64,000 bases of DNA, taken from contig NZ_RJKL01000001.1 of the NCBI RefSeq assembly GCF_003751945.1, positions 7,954,501-8,018,500 on the forward strand. Direction: 5' to 3'. Source of the stretch: Couchioplanes caeruleus. Lineage in GTDB: Bacteria; Actinomycetota; Actinomycetes; Mycobacteriales; Micromonosporaceae. Positions 26,699-36,200 of this stretch are shown here, piece after piece; positions within the stretch are counted from its first letter, which is position 1; each line of letters starts with the position of its first letter. Under the pieces are notes generated by a model. It was not told the DNA's origin, did not search any database, and saw only the letters and a program-made list of their open reading frames with translations. The translations under genes and the position numbers were made by a program.

Positions 26699-27300
26699 TG
26701 CCGCAGGGACAGGTCACCACGGTTCCCGACGACGGGCTCACCACCCGCCAGCGCCGCCGCCAGGCCGTCCTGGCCGTCCACACCGGACACGGCAAGGGCA
26801 AGTCCACCGCCGCGTTCGGGATGGCACTGCGCGCGTGGAGCGCCGGCTGGCCGGTCGGCGTCTTCCAGTTCGTCAAGAGCGAGAAGTGGCGGGTCGGCGA
26901 GGAGGCCGCGCTCAAGGCCCTCGGCCAGGTGAGCGGCGGCGCGCCGGTCGCCTGGCACAAGATGGGCGAGGGCTGGTCCTGGATCCAGCGGGCCGGCACC
27001 GAGCGCGACCACGCCGCCGAGGCGGCCGAGGGCTGGGCCCAGATCAAGCGCGACCTCGCCGCCGAGACGCACACGTTCTACGTGCTCGACGAGTTCACCT
27101 ATCCGATGAAGTGGGGCTGGGTCGACGTCGCCGACGTGGTGGAGACCCTGCGGACCCGCCCCGGTACCCAGCACGTCGTCATCACCGGGCGCGACGCCCA
27201 TCCCGACCTGCTCGCGGCGGCCGACCTGGTCACCGAGATGACCAAGGTCAAGCACCCGATGGACGCGGGCCGCAAGGGCCAGCGGGGCATCGAGTGGTGA
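26698..27300 (+). CDS. cobO: Cob(I)yrinic acid a,c-diamide adenosyltransferase
   Basis: 200 residues, CobO/CobA(BtuR) type. P-loop HTGHGKGKSTAAFGMALRA, then GVFQFVKSEKWRVGEE, FYVLDEFTYPMKWGW, HVVITGRDAHPDLL and the C-terminal KHPMDAGRKGQRGIEW, which is diagnostic. It transfers the adenosyl group from ATP to cobalt(I) corrinoid. Its ATG overlaps the chelatase stop (TGATG) and its TGA overlaps the cobB GTG. Confidence 0.96.
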   Translation: MPQGQVTTVPDDGLTTRQRRRQAVLAVHTGHGKGKSTAAFGMALRAWSAGWPVGVFQFVKSEKWRVGEEAALKALGQVSGGAPVAWHKMGEGWSWIQRAGTERDHAAEAAEGWAQIKRDLAAETHTFYVLDEFTYPMKWGWVDVADVVETLRTRPGTQHVVITGRDAHPDLLAAADLVTEMTKVKHPMDAGRKGQRGIEW

Positions 27301-28664
27301 CCGTACCCCGCATCGTCATCGCCGCGCCGGCCTCGGGGCACGGCAAGACCACGGTGGCCACCGGCCTGCTGGCGGCGTACGCGCGCCGGGGTCTGCCGGT
27401 CTCGCCCTTCAAGGTGGGGCCGGACTACATCGATCCCGGCTACCACGCGCTCGCCGCCGGACGGCCGGGACGCAACCTCGACCCGGTCATGGTGGGCGAG
27501 GAGCTGATCGGGCCGCTCTTCGCGCACGGCTCGGCCGGCACGGAGCTGGCCGTGGTCGAGGGCGTCATGGGCCTCTACGACGGGCGCACCGGCGCCGGCG
27601 ACACCGGGTCCACCGCGCACGTGGCGAGCCTGCTCGACGCCCCCGTGGTGCTGGTCGTCAACGCCGCCGCGCAGGGCCGGTCGGTGGCCGCGCTGGTGCA
27701 CGGCTTCCGCAGTTTCGGCACCGTACGCCTCGGCGGCGTCATCCTCAACCAGGTCGGCTCGGACCGGCACGAGGCGCTGCTGCGGGAGGCCTGCGAGGAG
27801 GTCGGCACCCCGGTCCTGGGCGCCCTGCGCCGCGCCGACGCCGTCGAGGCCCCGTCACGGCACCTCGGCCTGGTACCCGCGGCCGAGCGTCGGGCCGAGG
27901 CGCTCGCGTCGGTGGAGGCCCTGGCGGCCCTCGTGGAGTCCTCGGTGGATCTCGACGCGCTGCTGGCGCTCGCCCGCTCGGCGCCGCCGCTGCGGGCCAC
28001 CGCGTGGACCCCGGAGGCCGAGGCGCCGGTGCCGGGCCGTCCGGTGGTCGCGCTCGCCGGTGGTCCGGCGTTCACCTTCGCGTACGCCGAGACGGCCGAA
28101 CTGCTCGCCGGCGCGGGCGCCGAGGTCGTGGTGGTGGACCCGCTGCGCGACGAGGCCCTGCCGGCGGGCACCCGCGCGCTGGTCGTCGGCGGCGGCTTTC
28201 CGGAGGTGTACGCCGCGGAGCTCTCCGCCAACGAGCCGCTGCGCCGGGAGGTCGCGTCGCTGGCGGCGGCGGGCCGGCCGATCGTCGCCGAGTGTGCGGG
28301 CCTGCTGTGGCTCTGCCGCAGCCTGGACGGCGCCCCGATGTGCGGCGTCCTGGACGCGGAAGCCGCGATGACGCGCACCCTGACGCTCGGCTACCGGGAC
28401 GCGGTGGCCCTGACGGACAGCCCGCTGCTGCCGGCGGGTGCCCGGATCACCGGCCACGAGTTCCACCGCACCACCGTCCACCCACGCTCGGGTCTGCTGC
28501 TGGAACCGGCCGGGGGAGCGGCCTGGGCCTGGCGGGAGGCGGACCCGGAGGGCTTCGCGACTCCCGGTCTGCACGCCTCCTACCTGCACCTGCACTGGGC
28601 CGCCGAGAAGGCGCTCGCCCACCGGCTGGTCGCGACCGCGGCGGCCGTTCCCGCCCCGGCGTGA
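27297..28664 (+). CDS. cobB: Cobyrinate a,c-diamide synthase (CobB/CbiA)
   Basis: 455 residues. An N-terminal dethiobiotin-synthetase-like ATPase (P-loop APASGHGKTTVATGLL, KVGPDYIDPGYH) is joined to a C-terminal type I glutamine amidotransferase domain (ALVVGGGFPEVY, nucleophile Cys in AECAGLLWLC, late His in ASYLHLHW). It amidates the a and c carboxylates of (hydrogeno)byrinate using glutamine and ATP. The GTG start overlaps the cobO stop (GTGA), and its stop overlaps the next GTG, so the operon is tightly coupled. Confidence 0.95.
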   Translation: MTVPRIVIAAPASGHGKTTVATGLLAAYARRGLPVSPFKVGPDYIDPGYHALAAGRPGRNLDPVMVGEELIGPLFAHGSAGTELAVVEGVMGLYDGRTGAGDTGSTAHVASLLDAPVVLVVNAAAQGRSVAALVHGFRSFGTVRLGGVILNQVGSDRHEALLREACEEVGTPVLGALRRADAVEAPSRHLGLVPAAERRAEALASVEALAALVESSVDLDALLALARSAPPLRATAWTPEAEAPVPGRPVVALAGGPAFTFAYAETAELLAGAGAEVVVVDPLRDEALPAGTRALVVGGGFPEVYAAELSANEPLRREVASLAAAGRPIVAECAGLLWLCRSLDGAPMCGVLDAEAAMTRTLTLGYRDAVALTDSPLLPAGARITGHEFHRTTVHPRSGLLLEPAGGAAWAWREADPEGFATPGLHASYLHLHWAAEKALAHRLVATAAAVPAPA

Positions 28665-29050
28665 CGGCTACCTCCGCGCCGGTGACGCTCGGCGTCGGTC
28701 TCCGCTCCGGCGTGCCGGCGGCGGCGCTGGACCACGCGGTCGACGCCGCGCTGGCGCTCGCCGGGCTCGCCGTGGCCCGCGTCGCCGCGATCGCCACCCT
28801 CGACCGCCGGGCGCGGCTCGTCGAGCCCGTCGCCACCCGCCGCGGGTGGCCGCTGGTGCTGTTCGCGCCCGAGCTGCTCGCCGGTGTCGAGGTGCCGCAC
28901 CCGTCCGTCCGGGTGGCCGCGGCCGCGGGTGTGCCCAGTGTCGCCGAGGCCGCCGCGCTCAGGGCGGCCGGTCGGGGCGCGGTGCTGCTGCTGCCCAAGC
29001 GGGTGCTGGGGCACGTCACCGTCGCCATCGCGCAGAGCGCTACCGGCTGA
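28661..29050 (+). CDS. CobE / CbiG C-terminal-domain protein
   Basis: 129 residues matching the CobE/GbiG C-terminal fold: TLGVGLRSGVPAAALDHAVDAAL, AAIATLDRRA, HPSVRVAAAAGVPSVAEAAAL and a terminal KRVLGHVTVAIAQS. In other organisms this domain takes part in corrin ring processing (acetaldehyde removal in CbiG; CobE is accessory). The GTG overlaps the cobB stop. Last gene of the riboswitch-controlled operon; it is convergent with the GCS2-type gene 5 bases away. Confidence 0.85.
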   Translation: MTATSAPVTLGVGLRSGVPAAALDHAVDAALALAGLAVARVAAIATLDRRARLVEPVATRRGWPLVLFAPELLAGVEVPHPSVRVAAAAGVPSVAEAAALRAAGRGAVLLLPKRVLGHVTVAIAQSATG

Positions 29051-29055
29051 TCCCG

Positions 29056-30531
29056 TCAGGGCAGCGGCCACTCGTGCACCGGCACGTTCTCGTGCATCGG
29101 CGGCAGATAACGGCGCAGCATCTCGTGCAGGGCGCCCTGCCGATCGAGCCCGTCGCCCTCCAGCGCGTGCAGCGTCTCGACCTGCCAGGTGGCGCCGTTG
29201 CGGCCGGTGAGACAGCGCTGCTCGATGATGCCGAGCAGCCGGTCGCGTTCCGGCTGCGACACCCCCCACTTCTCCAGGCCCTCGTGGGCGAGCGGCAGCA
29301 ACCGGCGCAGCACCAGCTCCGACACCGGCACGTAGCCGAGCCCGGGCCAGAAGACCGAGGCGGCGATGCCGTGCCGGGCGCACGAGTGGAAGTTCTCCTC
29401 CGCCGCGCTGAACGACATCTGGGTCCAGACCGGACGGTCCGCCTCGGCCAGCATCCGCACCAGGCCGTAGTAGAACGCGCCGTTGGCCACGGTGTCCACG
29501 ACCGTCGGGCCGGCCGGCAGCACCCGGTTCTCCACGCGCAGGTGTGGCCGGTCCTTCACCACCGCGTAGATCGGGCGGTTCCAGCGGTAGACCGTGCCGT
29601 TGTGCAGCCGGAGCTCGCTGAGCTGCGGGATGTCGCCGCTCTCCAGGACCTGCTCCGGGTCCTCCTCGTCGCAGATCGGCAGCAGCGCCGGGAAGTAGCG
29701 CACGTTCTCCTCGAACAGGTCGAAGACCGAGGTGATCCAGCGCTCGCCGAACCACACCCGGGGGCGTACGCCCTGGGCGCGGATCTCCTCCGAGCGGGTG
29801 TCGGTCGCCTGCTCGAACAGCGGGATGCGGGTCTCTCGCCACAGCTCCCGCCCGAACAGCAGCGGCGAGTTCGCGCCGAGGGCGACCTGCACCCCGGCGA
29901 TCACCTGGGCCGCGTTCCAGTACGCGGCGAACTGGTGCGGGCTCACCTGCAGGTGGAACTGGGTGCTGGTGCAGGCCGCCTCCGGTGCGATGCTGTCCGT
30001 GGTGACGGCGAGCCGGTCGATGCCGTCGATGCGGATGTCGAGGTCCTCGCCGCGGGCGGCGAAGATCTGCTCGTTGAGCAGCGCATAGCGCGGGTTGGCC
30101 GACAGCGTGTCGCCGGTGAGATGCTCGCGGCGCAGCGTCGGCAGGATGCCGATCATGACCATGTGCGCGCCGACGCCGCGGGCGTGCTGCTCGGCGTTGT
30201 TCAGGCTGGCCCGCAGCTCGCGCTCGAGATCGCTGTTCTCCTCGCCGGAGAGCCGCCGCGGCGCCACGTTGATCTCGATGTTGAACTGGCCCAGCTCGGT
30301 CTGGAAGTCGGGGTCGGCGAGCGCGGCGAGCACCTCGGCGTTGCGCATCGCAGGGTCGGCGTTGTCGTCGACGAGGTTGAGCTCGATCTCCATGCCGGTC
30401 AGCGGCCGCTCGAACTCGAAGCGCGACTCGCGCAGCATCGAGGCGAAGACGTCGAGACTGCGGCGGATCTTGTGCCGGTACCTGGTCCGGTCCTCGCGGG
30501 AGAATTCCCGACGCTCGACCTCTTCGCCCAC
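29056..30531 (-). CDS. Glutamate-cysteine ligase family 2 (GCS2) protein
   Basis: 491 residues of the GCS2 superfamily. Blocks include LTGMEIELNLVDDNADP, FNIEINVAPRRLSGE, HMVMIGILPTLRREHL, APEAACTSTQFHLQVS, and ALGANSPLLFGRELWRETRIPLFEQ. Members form carboxylate-amine bonds using ATP; actinobacterial relatives are annotated as glutamate-cysteine ligases but few are tested. The predicted GTG start has a GGAAGG site about 10 bases upstream. Confident in superfamily, not in substrate. Confidence 0.82.
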   Translation of the reverse strand: MGEEVERREFSREDRTRYRHKIRRSLDVFASMLRESRFEFERPLTGMEIELNLVDDNADPAMRNAEVLAALADPDFQTELGQFNIEINVAPRRLSGEENSDLERELRASLNNAEQHARGVGAHMVMIGILPTLRREHLTGDTLSANPRYALLNEQIFAARGEDLDIRIDGIDRLAVTTDSIAPEAACTSTQFHLQVSPHQFAAYWNAAQVIAGVQVALGANSPLLFGRELWRETRIPLFEQATDTRSEEIRAQGVRPRVWFGERWITSVFDLFEENVRYFPALLPICDEEDPEQVLESGDIPQLSELRLHNGTVYRWNRPIYAVVKDRPHLRVENRVLPAGPTVVDTVANGAFYYGLVRMLAEADRPVWTQMSFSAAEENFHSCARHGIAASVFWPGLGYVPVSELVLRRLLPLAHEGLEKWGVSQPERDRLLGIIEQRCLTGRNGATWQVETLHALEGDGLDRQGALHEMLRRYLPPMHENVPVHEWPLP

Positions 30532-30627
30532 CGCGCACCGCCCTTCCGCGAGCCCACGACTATGATCTGCCAGTCCGCCCCTCGGCGCACGACGGCACGC
30601 GCCGACTCGTCACCAGGAGGTTCGCGC

Positions 30628-30981
30628 GTGCGCCGCATACCTGCCCTCTTCGCGACCGTCGCAATCGCCGAGGCGGTGAGCTGGGCGCTGCTGCTCACCG
30701 GAATGTTCTTCAAGTACGTGGTCGTGCACGACGACATCGGGGTGAAGATCGCCGGTCCGGTCCACGGGGCCCTGTTCGTGGCGTACCTCGGCGTGACGGT
30801 GGTGCAGGCCCGGGCCGGCGGCTGGCGATGGTGGGTGACGCTGCTGGCGTTGGCGAGCTCCGTGCCGCCGTTCGCCACCGTCGTCTTCGAGCGCTGGGCG
30901 CGCGCGAAGGGTCTGGTGCGGACGACGGCAGCGGATCCCGTCACCGGTACTTTACAGAAAGTCACCCAGCATCGACACTGA
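30628..30981 (+). CDS. DUF3817 small integral membrane protein
   Basis: 117 residues, three hydrophobic helices. The DUF3817 pattern is clear: AEAVSWALLLTGMFFKY, VKIAGPVHGALFVAYL and a WWVTLLAL...PFATVVFERWA tail. Function unknown; common in actinobacteria. GTG start with CAGGAGG 7 bases upstream. Divergent from the GCS2-type gene. Confidence 0.85.
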   Translation: MRRIPALFATVAIAEAVSWALLLTGMFFKYVVVHDDIGVKIAGPVHGALFVAYLGVTVVQARAGGWRWWVTLLALASSVPPFATVVFERWARAKGLVRTTAADPVTGTLQKVTQHRH

Positions 30982-31006
30982 TCGCTGCTGTGTCGCTCTG
31001 GCGGGC

Positions 31007-31549
31007 TCAGCTCATCCAGGCGGCGGCCACGGCGGCGGTCACGGTCAGGCCGAGCGCGGCCTGAATCAGCAGTCCCGGGCCGAGGTGCGACCACATCGTG
31101 GGAATCCGCGGCGTGTACGGCTGCAGCGTCTCCAGGTTGATCACCTGGTGCAGCCGTGCCGGCAGATCGGGGTCCTTCTGCGGCACCGTGCGCACCTGCA
31201 CCAGATCCCCGCGGTGCAGCGCCGACTGGGGGAGCTGGCCGTGCATCTCCACCTCGTAGACCTGGCCCAGGTCGTCGCGCAGCCGTACCGGGGTGACCAG
31301 GTATTCGGGGCCTTTCTTCAGATCTTTGAGCGTGCGGCGGGCGGCACCGCGGCCCCCGCCGCGCACAGCGGCCATCACCAGTGAGCCGAGCGCGTGGGCG
31401 ACGGACGCGGTCAGGAAGACGAGGATCACGAGCGGCTTGCCGACCTTGACCTCGCGGGTGTACGAGGCCTGGAAGCCGAGGAGCCGTCCGGTGATGACGG
31501 GCCCGGCATGCCGGAGCACATGTTCGCGGAACAGATCGGAGTCATCCAT
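31007..31549 (-). CDS. Membrane protein of unknown function
   Basis: 180 residues. Hydrophobic segments at about 38-60 and 158-178 flank a soluble middle that contains a strand-rich region (TPVRLRDDLGQVYEVEMHGQL, HRGDLVQVRTV) reminiscent of a small beta-barrel or OB-like fold. I do not recognise the family. The ATG at 31549 is fixed by AGGAGGTGG 7 bases upstream. Confidence 0.65.
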   Translation of the reverse strand: MDDSDLFREHVLRHAGPVITGRLLGFQASYTREVKVGKPLVILVFLTASVAHALGSLVMAAVRGGGRGAARRTLKDLKKGPEYLVTPVRLRDDLGQVYEVEMHGQLPQSALHRGDLVQVRTVPQKDPDLPARLHQVINLETLQPYTPRIPTMWSHLGPGLLIQAALGLTVTAAVAAAWMS

Positions 31550-31708
31550 GGGGACCACCTCCTGGGGGGTGCCTTCAGGGTACGAAGAGCGATAGTGCGA
31601 CCACAGTGAGTGAAATCTCGCCTCACGTTCACGCGTGATCTCGATCGTTTGGCGGACAACGGACCGGGAAACCCTGCGGTCCGAACCCCCTCGATCAGGA
31701 AGTGGCGC

Positions 31709-32662
31709 ATGAAACTTCCCTCTCCCAGAGGCCCCGTGTCGGACGCCGTCATCACCGCGCTCGCCCAGGCGCCGCACGCCTTCACCGCCGGTGACGCCGG
31801 GTCGGACGACGACCTGCACCTGAGCCTGTTCGTCCTCTACGAGCTGCACTACCGCGGCTGGGACGGCGTCGACGACACCTGGGAATGGCACCCGGGCCTG
31901 CTCGGCCTGCGGGCACGCCTCGAGGCCGCCTTCGAGGCCGAGCTCCGCCGGCTTGCCGTACCCGAGATCACCGGCGACGTGCCGCACACCCTGACCGCCA
32001 TGACGAGCGAGACCGGCGGGTCGTCGCTGTCGGGCTACGTGCGCCGCCGCGCCACCTACGAGCAGTTCCGGGAGTTCGCCACCCACCGGTCGATCTACCA
32101 CCTCCGCGAGGCGGACCCGCACACCTTCGCGATACCCCGGCTCGGCGGCGCGGCCAAGGCCGCCCTCATCGAGGTCCAGATCGACGAGTACGGCGCAGGC
32201 GTCGTCCGGCGCATGCACCAGGAGATGTTCAAGGACACGATGAGCGCGCTCGGGCTCGACACCACCTACGGGGCGTACGTGGAGGTGGTGCCCTGGCAGA
32301 CGCTGGCGAACAACAACCTCATGTCGCTGTTCGGCCTGCACCGCCGACGGCGCGGGGCACTGCTCGGGCACCTGGCCGCGTACGAGATGACCTCGACCGG
32401 CCCGAACCGCGCCTACGGCAACGGCCTGCGCCGCCTCGGCGGCGACGAGAAGGCGACCCGCTTCTACGACGAGCACGTCGAGGCGGACGCGGTCCACGAG
32501 CAGATCGCCGCGTTCGACATGTGCGGCTCCTTCTGCGCGGCCGAGCCCGCGCTGGCCGCCGACGTGCTCTTCGGCGCCCGCTGCGCGCTCGCGCTCGAGG
32601 ACCGCTGGGCCGAGTACGTCCTGTCCCGCTGGGAGGCGGGGGAGTCGTCACTGCGCGAGTGA
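31709..32662 (+). CDS. Iron-containing redox enzyme family (heme-oxygenase-like fold)
   Basis: 317 residues matching the Haem_oxygenas_2 / iron-containing redox enzyme group: LSLFVLYELHYRGWDG (metal-binding Glu/His), HLREADPHTFAIPRL, ALIEVQIDEYGAG, MHQEMFKDTMSALGL, EHVEADAVHEQIAAFDM and a final DRWAEYVLSRW. The di-iron ligands would come from the ExxH and ExxxDxxH motifs. Reactions in this family range from oxidative cleavage to N-oxygenation; the substrate is unknown. The ATG at 31709 is preferred (AGGAAG upstream). It is convergent with a CDGSH Fe-S gene. Confidence 0.85.
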   Translation: MKLPSPRGPVSDAVITALAQAPHAFTAGDAGSDDDLHLSLFVLYELHYRGWDGVDDTWEWHPGLLGLRARLEAAFEAELRRLAVPEITGDVPHTLTAMTSETGGSSLSGYVRRRATYEQFREFATHRSIYHLREADPHTFAIPRLGGAAKAALIEVQIDEYGAGVVRRMHQEMFKDTMSALGLDTTYGAYVEVVPWQTLANNNLMSLFGLHRRRRGALLGHLAAYEMTSTGPNRAYGNGLRRLGGDEKATRFYDEHVEADAVHEQIAAFDMCGSFCAAEPALAADVLFGARCALALEDRWAEYVLSRWEAGESSLRE

Positions 32663-32698
32663 CCGGCACGACCGCCCAGCCTTCCGGCTCAGCCCGCA

Positions 32699-32782
32699 GT
32701 TTCCGGCTCGGGGCTGCCAGTTTCCGGCTCGGGGCCGCCAGTTTCCGGCTCGGGGCCGCCGGTTTCCGGCTCGGGCCGGCGC
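32699..32782. repeat. Four tandem 21-bp repeats between two convergent genes
   Basis: Four copies, period 21, each starting GTTTCCGGCTCGGG, at 32699, 32720, 32741 and 32762; the last is degenerate. Related TTCCGGCTC words continue to about 32825. No stop codons interrupt the minus frame, where it reads PEPETGG, but that frame is outside the CDGSH gene. Confidence 0.9.
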
Positions 32783-32836
32783 AGCTTCCCGGCCCGGGGC
32801 CCGGTGCAGCCTTCCGGCTCGGCGTTTCTCGCCTCG

Positions 32837-33088
32837 CTAACGGTCGCGGGGGCCGGGCTTGTCGCGGCCGGTTCCGGCGCGGAAGCCGACGGCCTTGTGC
32901 GTACCGTCGCAGAAGGGCTTGATGGCCGATCTGCCGCACCGGCAGAGCGCCACCGTGGCCCGGCCCGGATCGATGATCTGCCCGTCCGGGGTCCGCAGGG
33001 TGAAGGTGCCACGCAGCAGCAACGGGCCGTCCTCGTAGGGAACGACGACCGCGCCGTGTTCATCGGCGGTCTCGGGCGCAACAGTCAT
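32837..33088 (-). CDS. CDGSH-type iron-sulfur (mitoNEET-like) protein
   Basis: 83 residues. The [2Fe-2S]-binding CDGSH motif is complete: C-R-C-G-R-S-A-I-K-P-F-C-D-G-T-H near residues 48-63. An N-terminal strand segment (EDGPLLLRGTFTLRTPDGQIIDPG) is typical of the family. It probably has an electron-transfer or cluster-transfer role. It faces the iron-containing redox enzyme gene, a frequent pairing, so it may supply electrons to it. No ribosome site is visible before the ATG. Confidence 0.92.
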   Translation of the reverse strand: MTVAPETADEHGAVVVPYEDGPLLLRGTFTLRTPDGQIIDPGRATVALCRCGRSAIKPFCDGTHKAVGFRAGTGRDKPGPRDR

Positions 33089-33218
33089 GCCGCAGCGGTT
33101 GCCCGCAACCCGGCGCAGGGAAACAGCCGCCGACCGGTGGTGGTCCTGACCCCGTCCGTCTACCGATTGGGCGAAAGCGGCCCGGAGCTGCGCGGTTCAC
33201 GGTGAACTTGAGCGTGAA

Positions 33219-33237
33219 CGCCTGTCGCAGGCGAGCT
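33219..33237. repeat. Short palindromic element CGCCTGTCGCAGGCGAGCT
   Basis: A 6-bp stem CGCCTG/CAGGCG with a 3-base loop. An 18/19 match lies at 60581-60599 and a 14-base match at 7653-7666, all between genes. Probably a short dispersed palindrome of this genome. Confidence 0.6.
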
Positions 33238-33253
33238 ACGGGGGTGGAACGGC

Positions 33254-36200
33254 ATGGCCTTGGTCGGCATGAAGTACGTTAATCCGGACAGCGTGCTCGC
33301 ACGCACGGCGTGGGAGATGGTCCAGGCGCACGCGGGCGGCCGGGGCCCGCACGACGGCATCACCATCTGCCCGGTCTGCGGCGAGGCCCTGCCGTGCACC
33401 GCCGGCCGGGCCGCGGCCGAGGTCGTCGCCGCGGCGGGCCTGGCGGAGAGCTCCGGCCTGATCGCGGCGGCCCGAGGCGGCCCCGGCGCCTCCCCACTCG
33501 GACTCCCGGCGGCAGCCATCCAGCAGGCCACGGTCGCCATGCCCCCGAACCCGGCCCCCACCTACTCGCCGTCCGCACCGAGCACCGACCTCCCCCCGCT
33601 CCCCACCGCCACGCCGGCCACGCCCCCGTCGGCGTCGTCGTTCTCCCCGTACGCGTCGGCGCCCGCACTCCCGCCGGCCGACGTCCCGGGCGGCTCGCCG
33701 TCGTTCCCGCTCCCCACGGAACCGCTGCCGACTCCGGCTTATGCATCCCCGGCCGACTCACCGTCCCCGCCGCCCTTCGAGCCGGCCATTTACCCTCGCA
33801 CATCGGCCCCGCACACCACGCCGGACCCGCTGACCGACCCGCTGAGCGCACGCACCCCGTTGACCTCGCTGGACCCACTGACCTCGCCAGACCCGCTGAC
33901 TGCGCCGAACCCGCCCAGCGCGCGCAACTCTCTGACCTCGCCGGGCCCAGTCACCTCGCCGGGCCCGCTGACTGCGCCGGACCCGCTGACCGGGCGGAAT
34001 TCGTTGACCTCGCCAGACCCAGGGACCGCATCGGCGCCGGACCCGCGGACCGCGTCCGATCCGCTGAACCCGAGAGACGGGGGGCCTGCGTCGGCCCTGA
34101 TGGCCGCGTCGGCCCCGCCCGAACCGCTGACGCCGCCCGCCTATAACCGCGTTCCCTATCGGGCCGGTCCCGCGCCGGAGCCGACCGGCCTGTCGTTCTC
34201 GGCGCCCGTATCCTCGCCGCCGGCTCAGGGACCGGTCGTCGACCCCCAGGCGGCCCCGCCGTCGGGCCTTCGCCCGCCGCCGCACGACATGCCCCCATCG
34301 AGCGCTGTGCGCCCAGCCTCTGACTCTCCCGCAACCCCCGCGACTCCCGCAGCCCCCGCGCCTCCCGGCGGCCTCGCCGCTCCTGGCGGCCCTGCCGCTC
34401 GCCCGCCGATGGCTGCGTCCCAAGCATCCCCGCCGACGGCGCTCCCACCAGGATCGGCAGGTCCATCGCCCGCGTCGCCGACCCGCCCGCCGATGGCCCA
34501 GCCGCCGGCAACCGAGCCGTCATCGACCTGGCAGCCGACCCCGCCGGCGGCGCCGCAGGCGGCACCCCACTCATCCGCTCCACCGTCGCCGGCAGGCGAG
34601 CCTTCCGGCCTCAGGCCTGCTCCTTCCGGGCTCCGGCCTGCCTCCTCCGGCCTCCAGCCCACCCCGTCCGGCCCTCCGCCCGGCGCCGCACCCGCCACGT
34701 CCTGGCCCGCCCCGCAAGCCGCGCCGCCGCAGCCGGGCGCCCCGACCCCACCCACCACGCCGTCCGGCCTGGCGCAGCCCGGTCCCGGCCGGCCGGGCGC
34801 CGCGGTTCCGCCCACCGCCCAGCCGGATCTGGCGCACCCCGGTCCCGGCCGGCCGGGCGCCCGCCCGCCCGCCGCGCCACCCGGCGCCGCGATGCCGCCT
34901 GCCGCCCAGCCGGGCGTGCGCCCGGGACCGACCCAGCCGAACGGCTCGATGGCGCCCGCCGCACATCCCGCCGCCGCACATCCCGCCGCCGCGCATAGTG
35001 GTGCCGCCCAGCCGTCGCTGCCGCCCGGAGCCCCACCCGCGGTGCCTGGGGCGCGCCCGTCGCCAGGCCCGGGACAGATGCCGTCCGCAGCGCAGGACGT
35101 GGACCCGCTGTTGCTCGGGCCGCCGCTGTTCGTCCAGCAGAACCGTCCCCTGGATGCACCCCGCTTCACCCCGTCGGCCCGTCCACCGGAAGAACCCGCG
35201 CCGCCGGCCCGGCCCGGCCCGGCGAGGCCGCCCGTGGCTGCCGCAGCGCCGCCGCCCGTCGCCGAACCGACCCCCGGCCCGGCCGTGTCCGACCCGACAA
35301 CACCCGTCGCCGGGGCCGACTCGCCTTCCGGCCTGGCCGGGACCGCCTCGGCCTCCGGCTTGACCCGGACCGCCTCGGTCTCCGGCCTGGCCGGGGGCGA
35401 ACCGGCCTCCGGCCAGGCCGCGCCTGAAGCAGCCGCACCGCCCGCCGCGACCGGCCCTGCTCCGTCGGGACTCAGGCCTCCCCAGGAGCCGGCGCAGGCA
35501 GTCGGAACACCGTCGCCGTCGACTGCGGACAGCGCCTTCCGCACCGCCGACCCGGTCGCCCGTGCGTCCCGCCCGCCGCTCGAACCGCCGCAGCTCGGAC
35601 AGCTCAACCGGCCCGCCGGCGAGCCCGGCGCCGAACCGGCCCACCCGGCCGCACCCGCCGGGGTCCCGCAGGACGGCCCGGCCAAGCCCGCCACCGCACC
35701 CTCCGGCCTTCCGCAGCCGGCAGCCGCCCGATCCGGCCTCGCGCAATCCGCACCCGCTCAGCCGGACGCCGGCCAGTCGGGTCTGGGGCAGTCGGGGCCG
35801 GGCCAGTCGGGACTGGCCCGGTCAGGTCCAGGGCAGGCCGCCGCGCAGGCCCCCGGCCAGGCTTCCGGACAGGCTGCGCCTGGGAAGGCTGCTTCCGGGC
35901 AGGCCGCCGCCCCGCCGCCGGCCGCACCGGACCGCCCGGCTTCCGGCCTGGACCTGGAGTCCGCCTTCCAACGTCCACCGGCGAGAAGCGACTCCCCGTC
36001 CGGGCTGAGCCGCACCGCGCCGGATCGGGCCGCGCCGGGCCCCGGGCGCGAGACATCCGGCTCCGGCGCGCCGTCCGGGCTCTCCCGTCCGGCGGCCGCT
36101 CCCGGCGCGTCGTCCGGTTCGAACCGCCCGCAGCAGGCTCCGCGCCCCGGTCGCCCGCCGCTCGAGCCGCCGCAGATGGGCCAGCTCAACCGCCCGGTGC

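Noticed and set aside
32689..33081. C-terminal PEPETGG extension of the CDGSH protein
   Set aside because: The repeats are in a different frame; the CDGSH frame stops at 32837.
34225..35694. Minus-strand Gly/Ala-rich frames opposite the 1108-residue protein
   Set aside because: Their composition mirrors the Pro/Ala/Gly sense repeats and they lack ribosome sites and motifs. The sense frame is longer, with a motif-bearing N-terminus.
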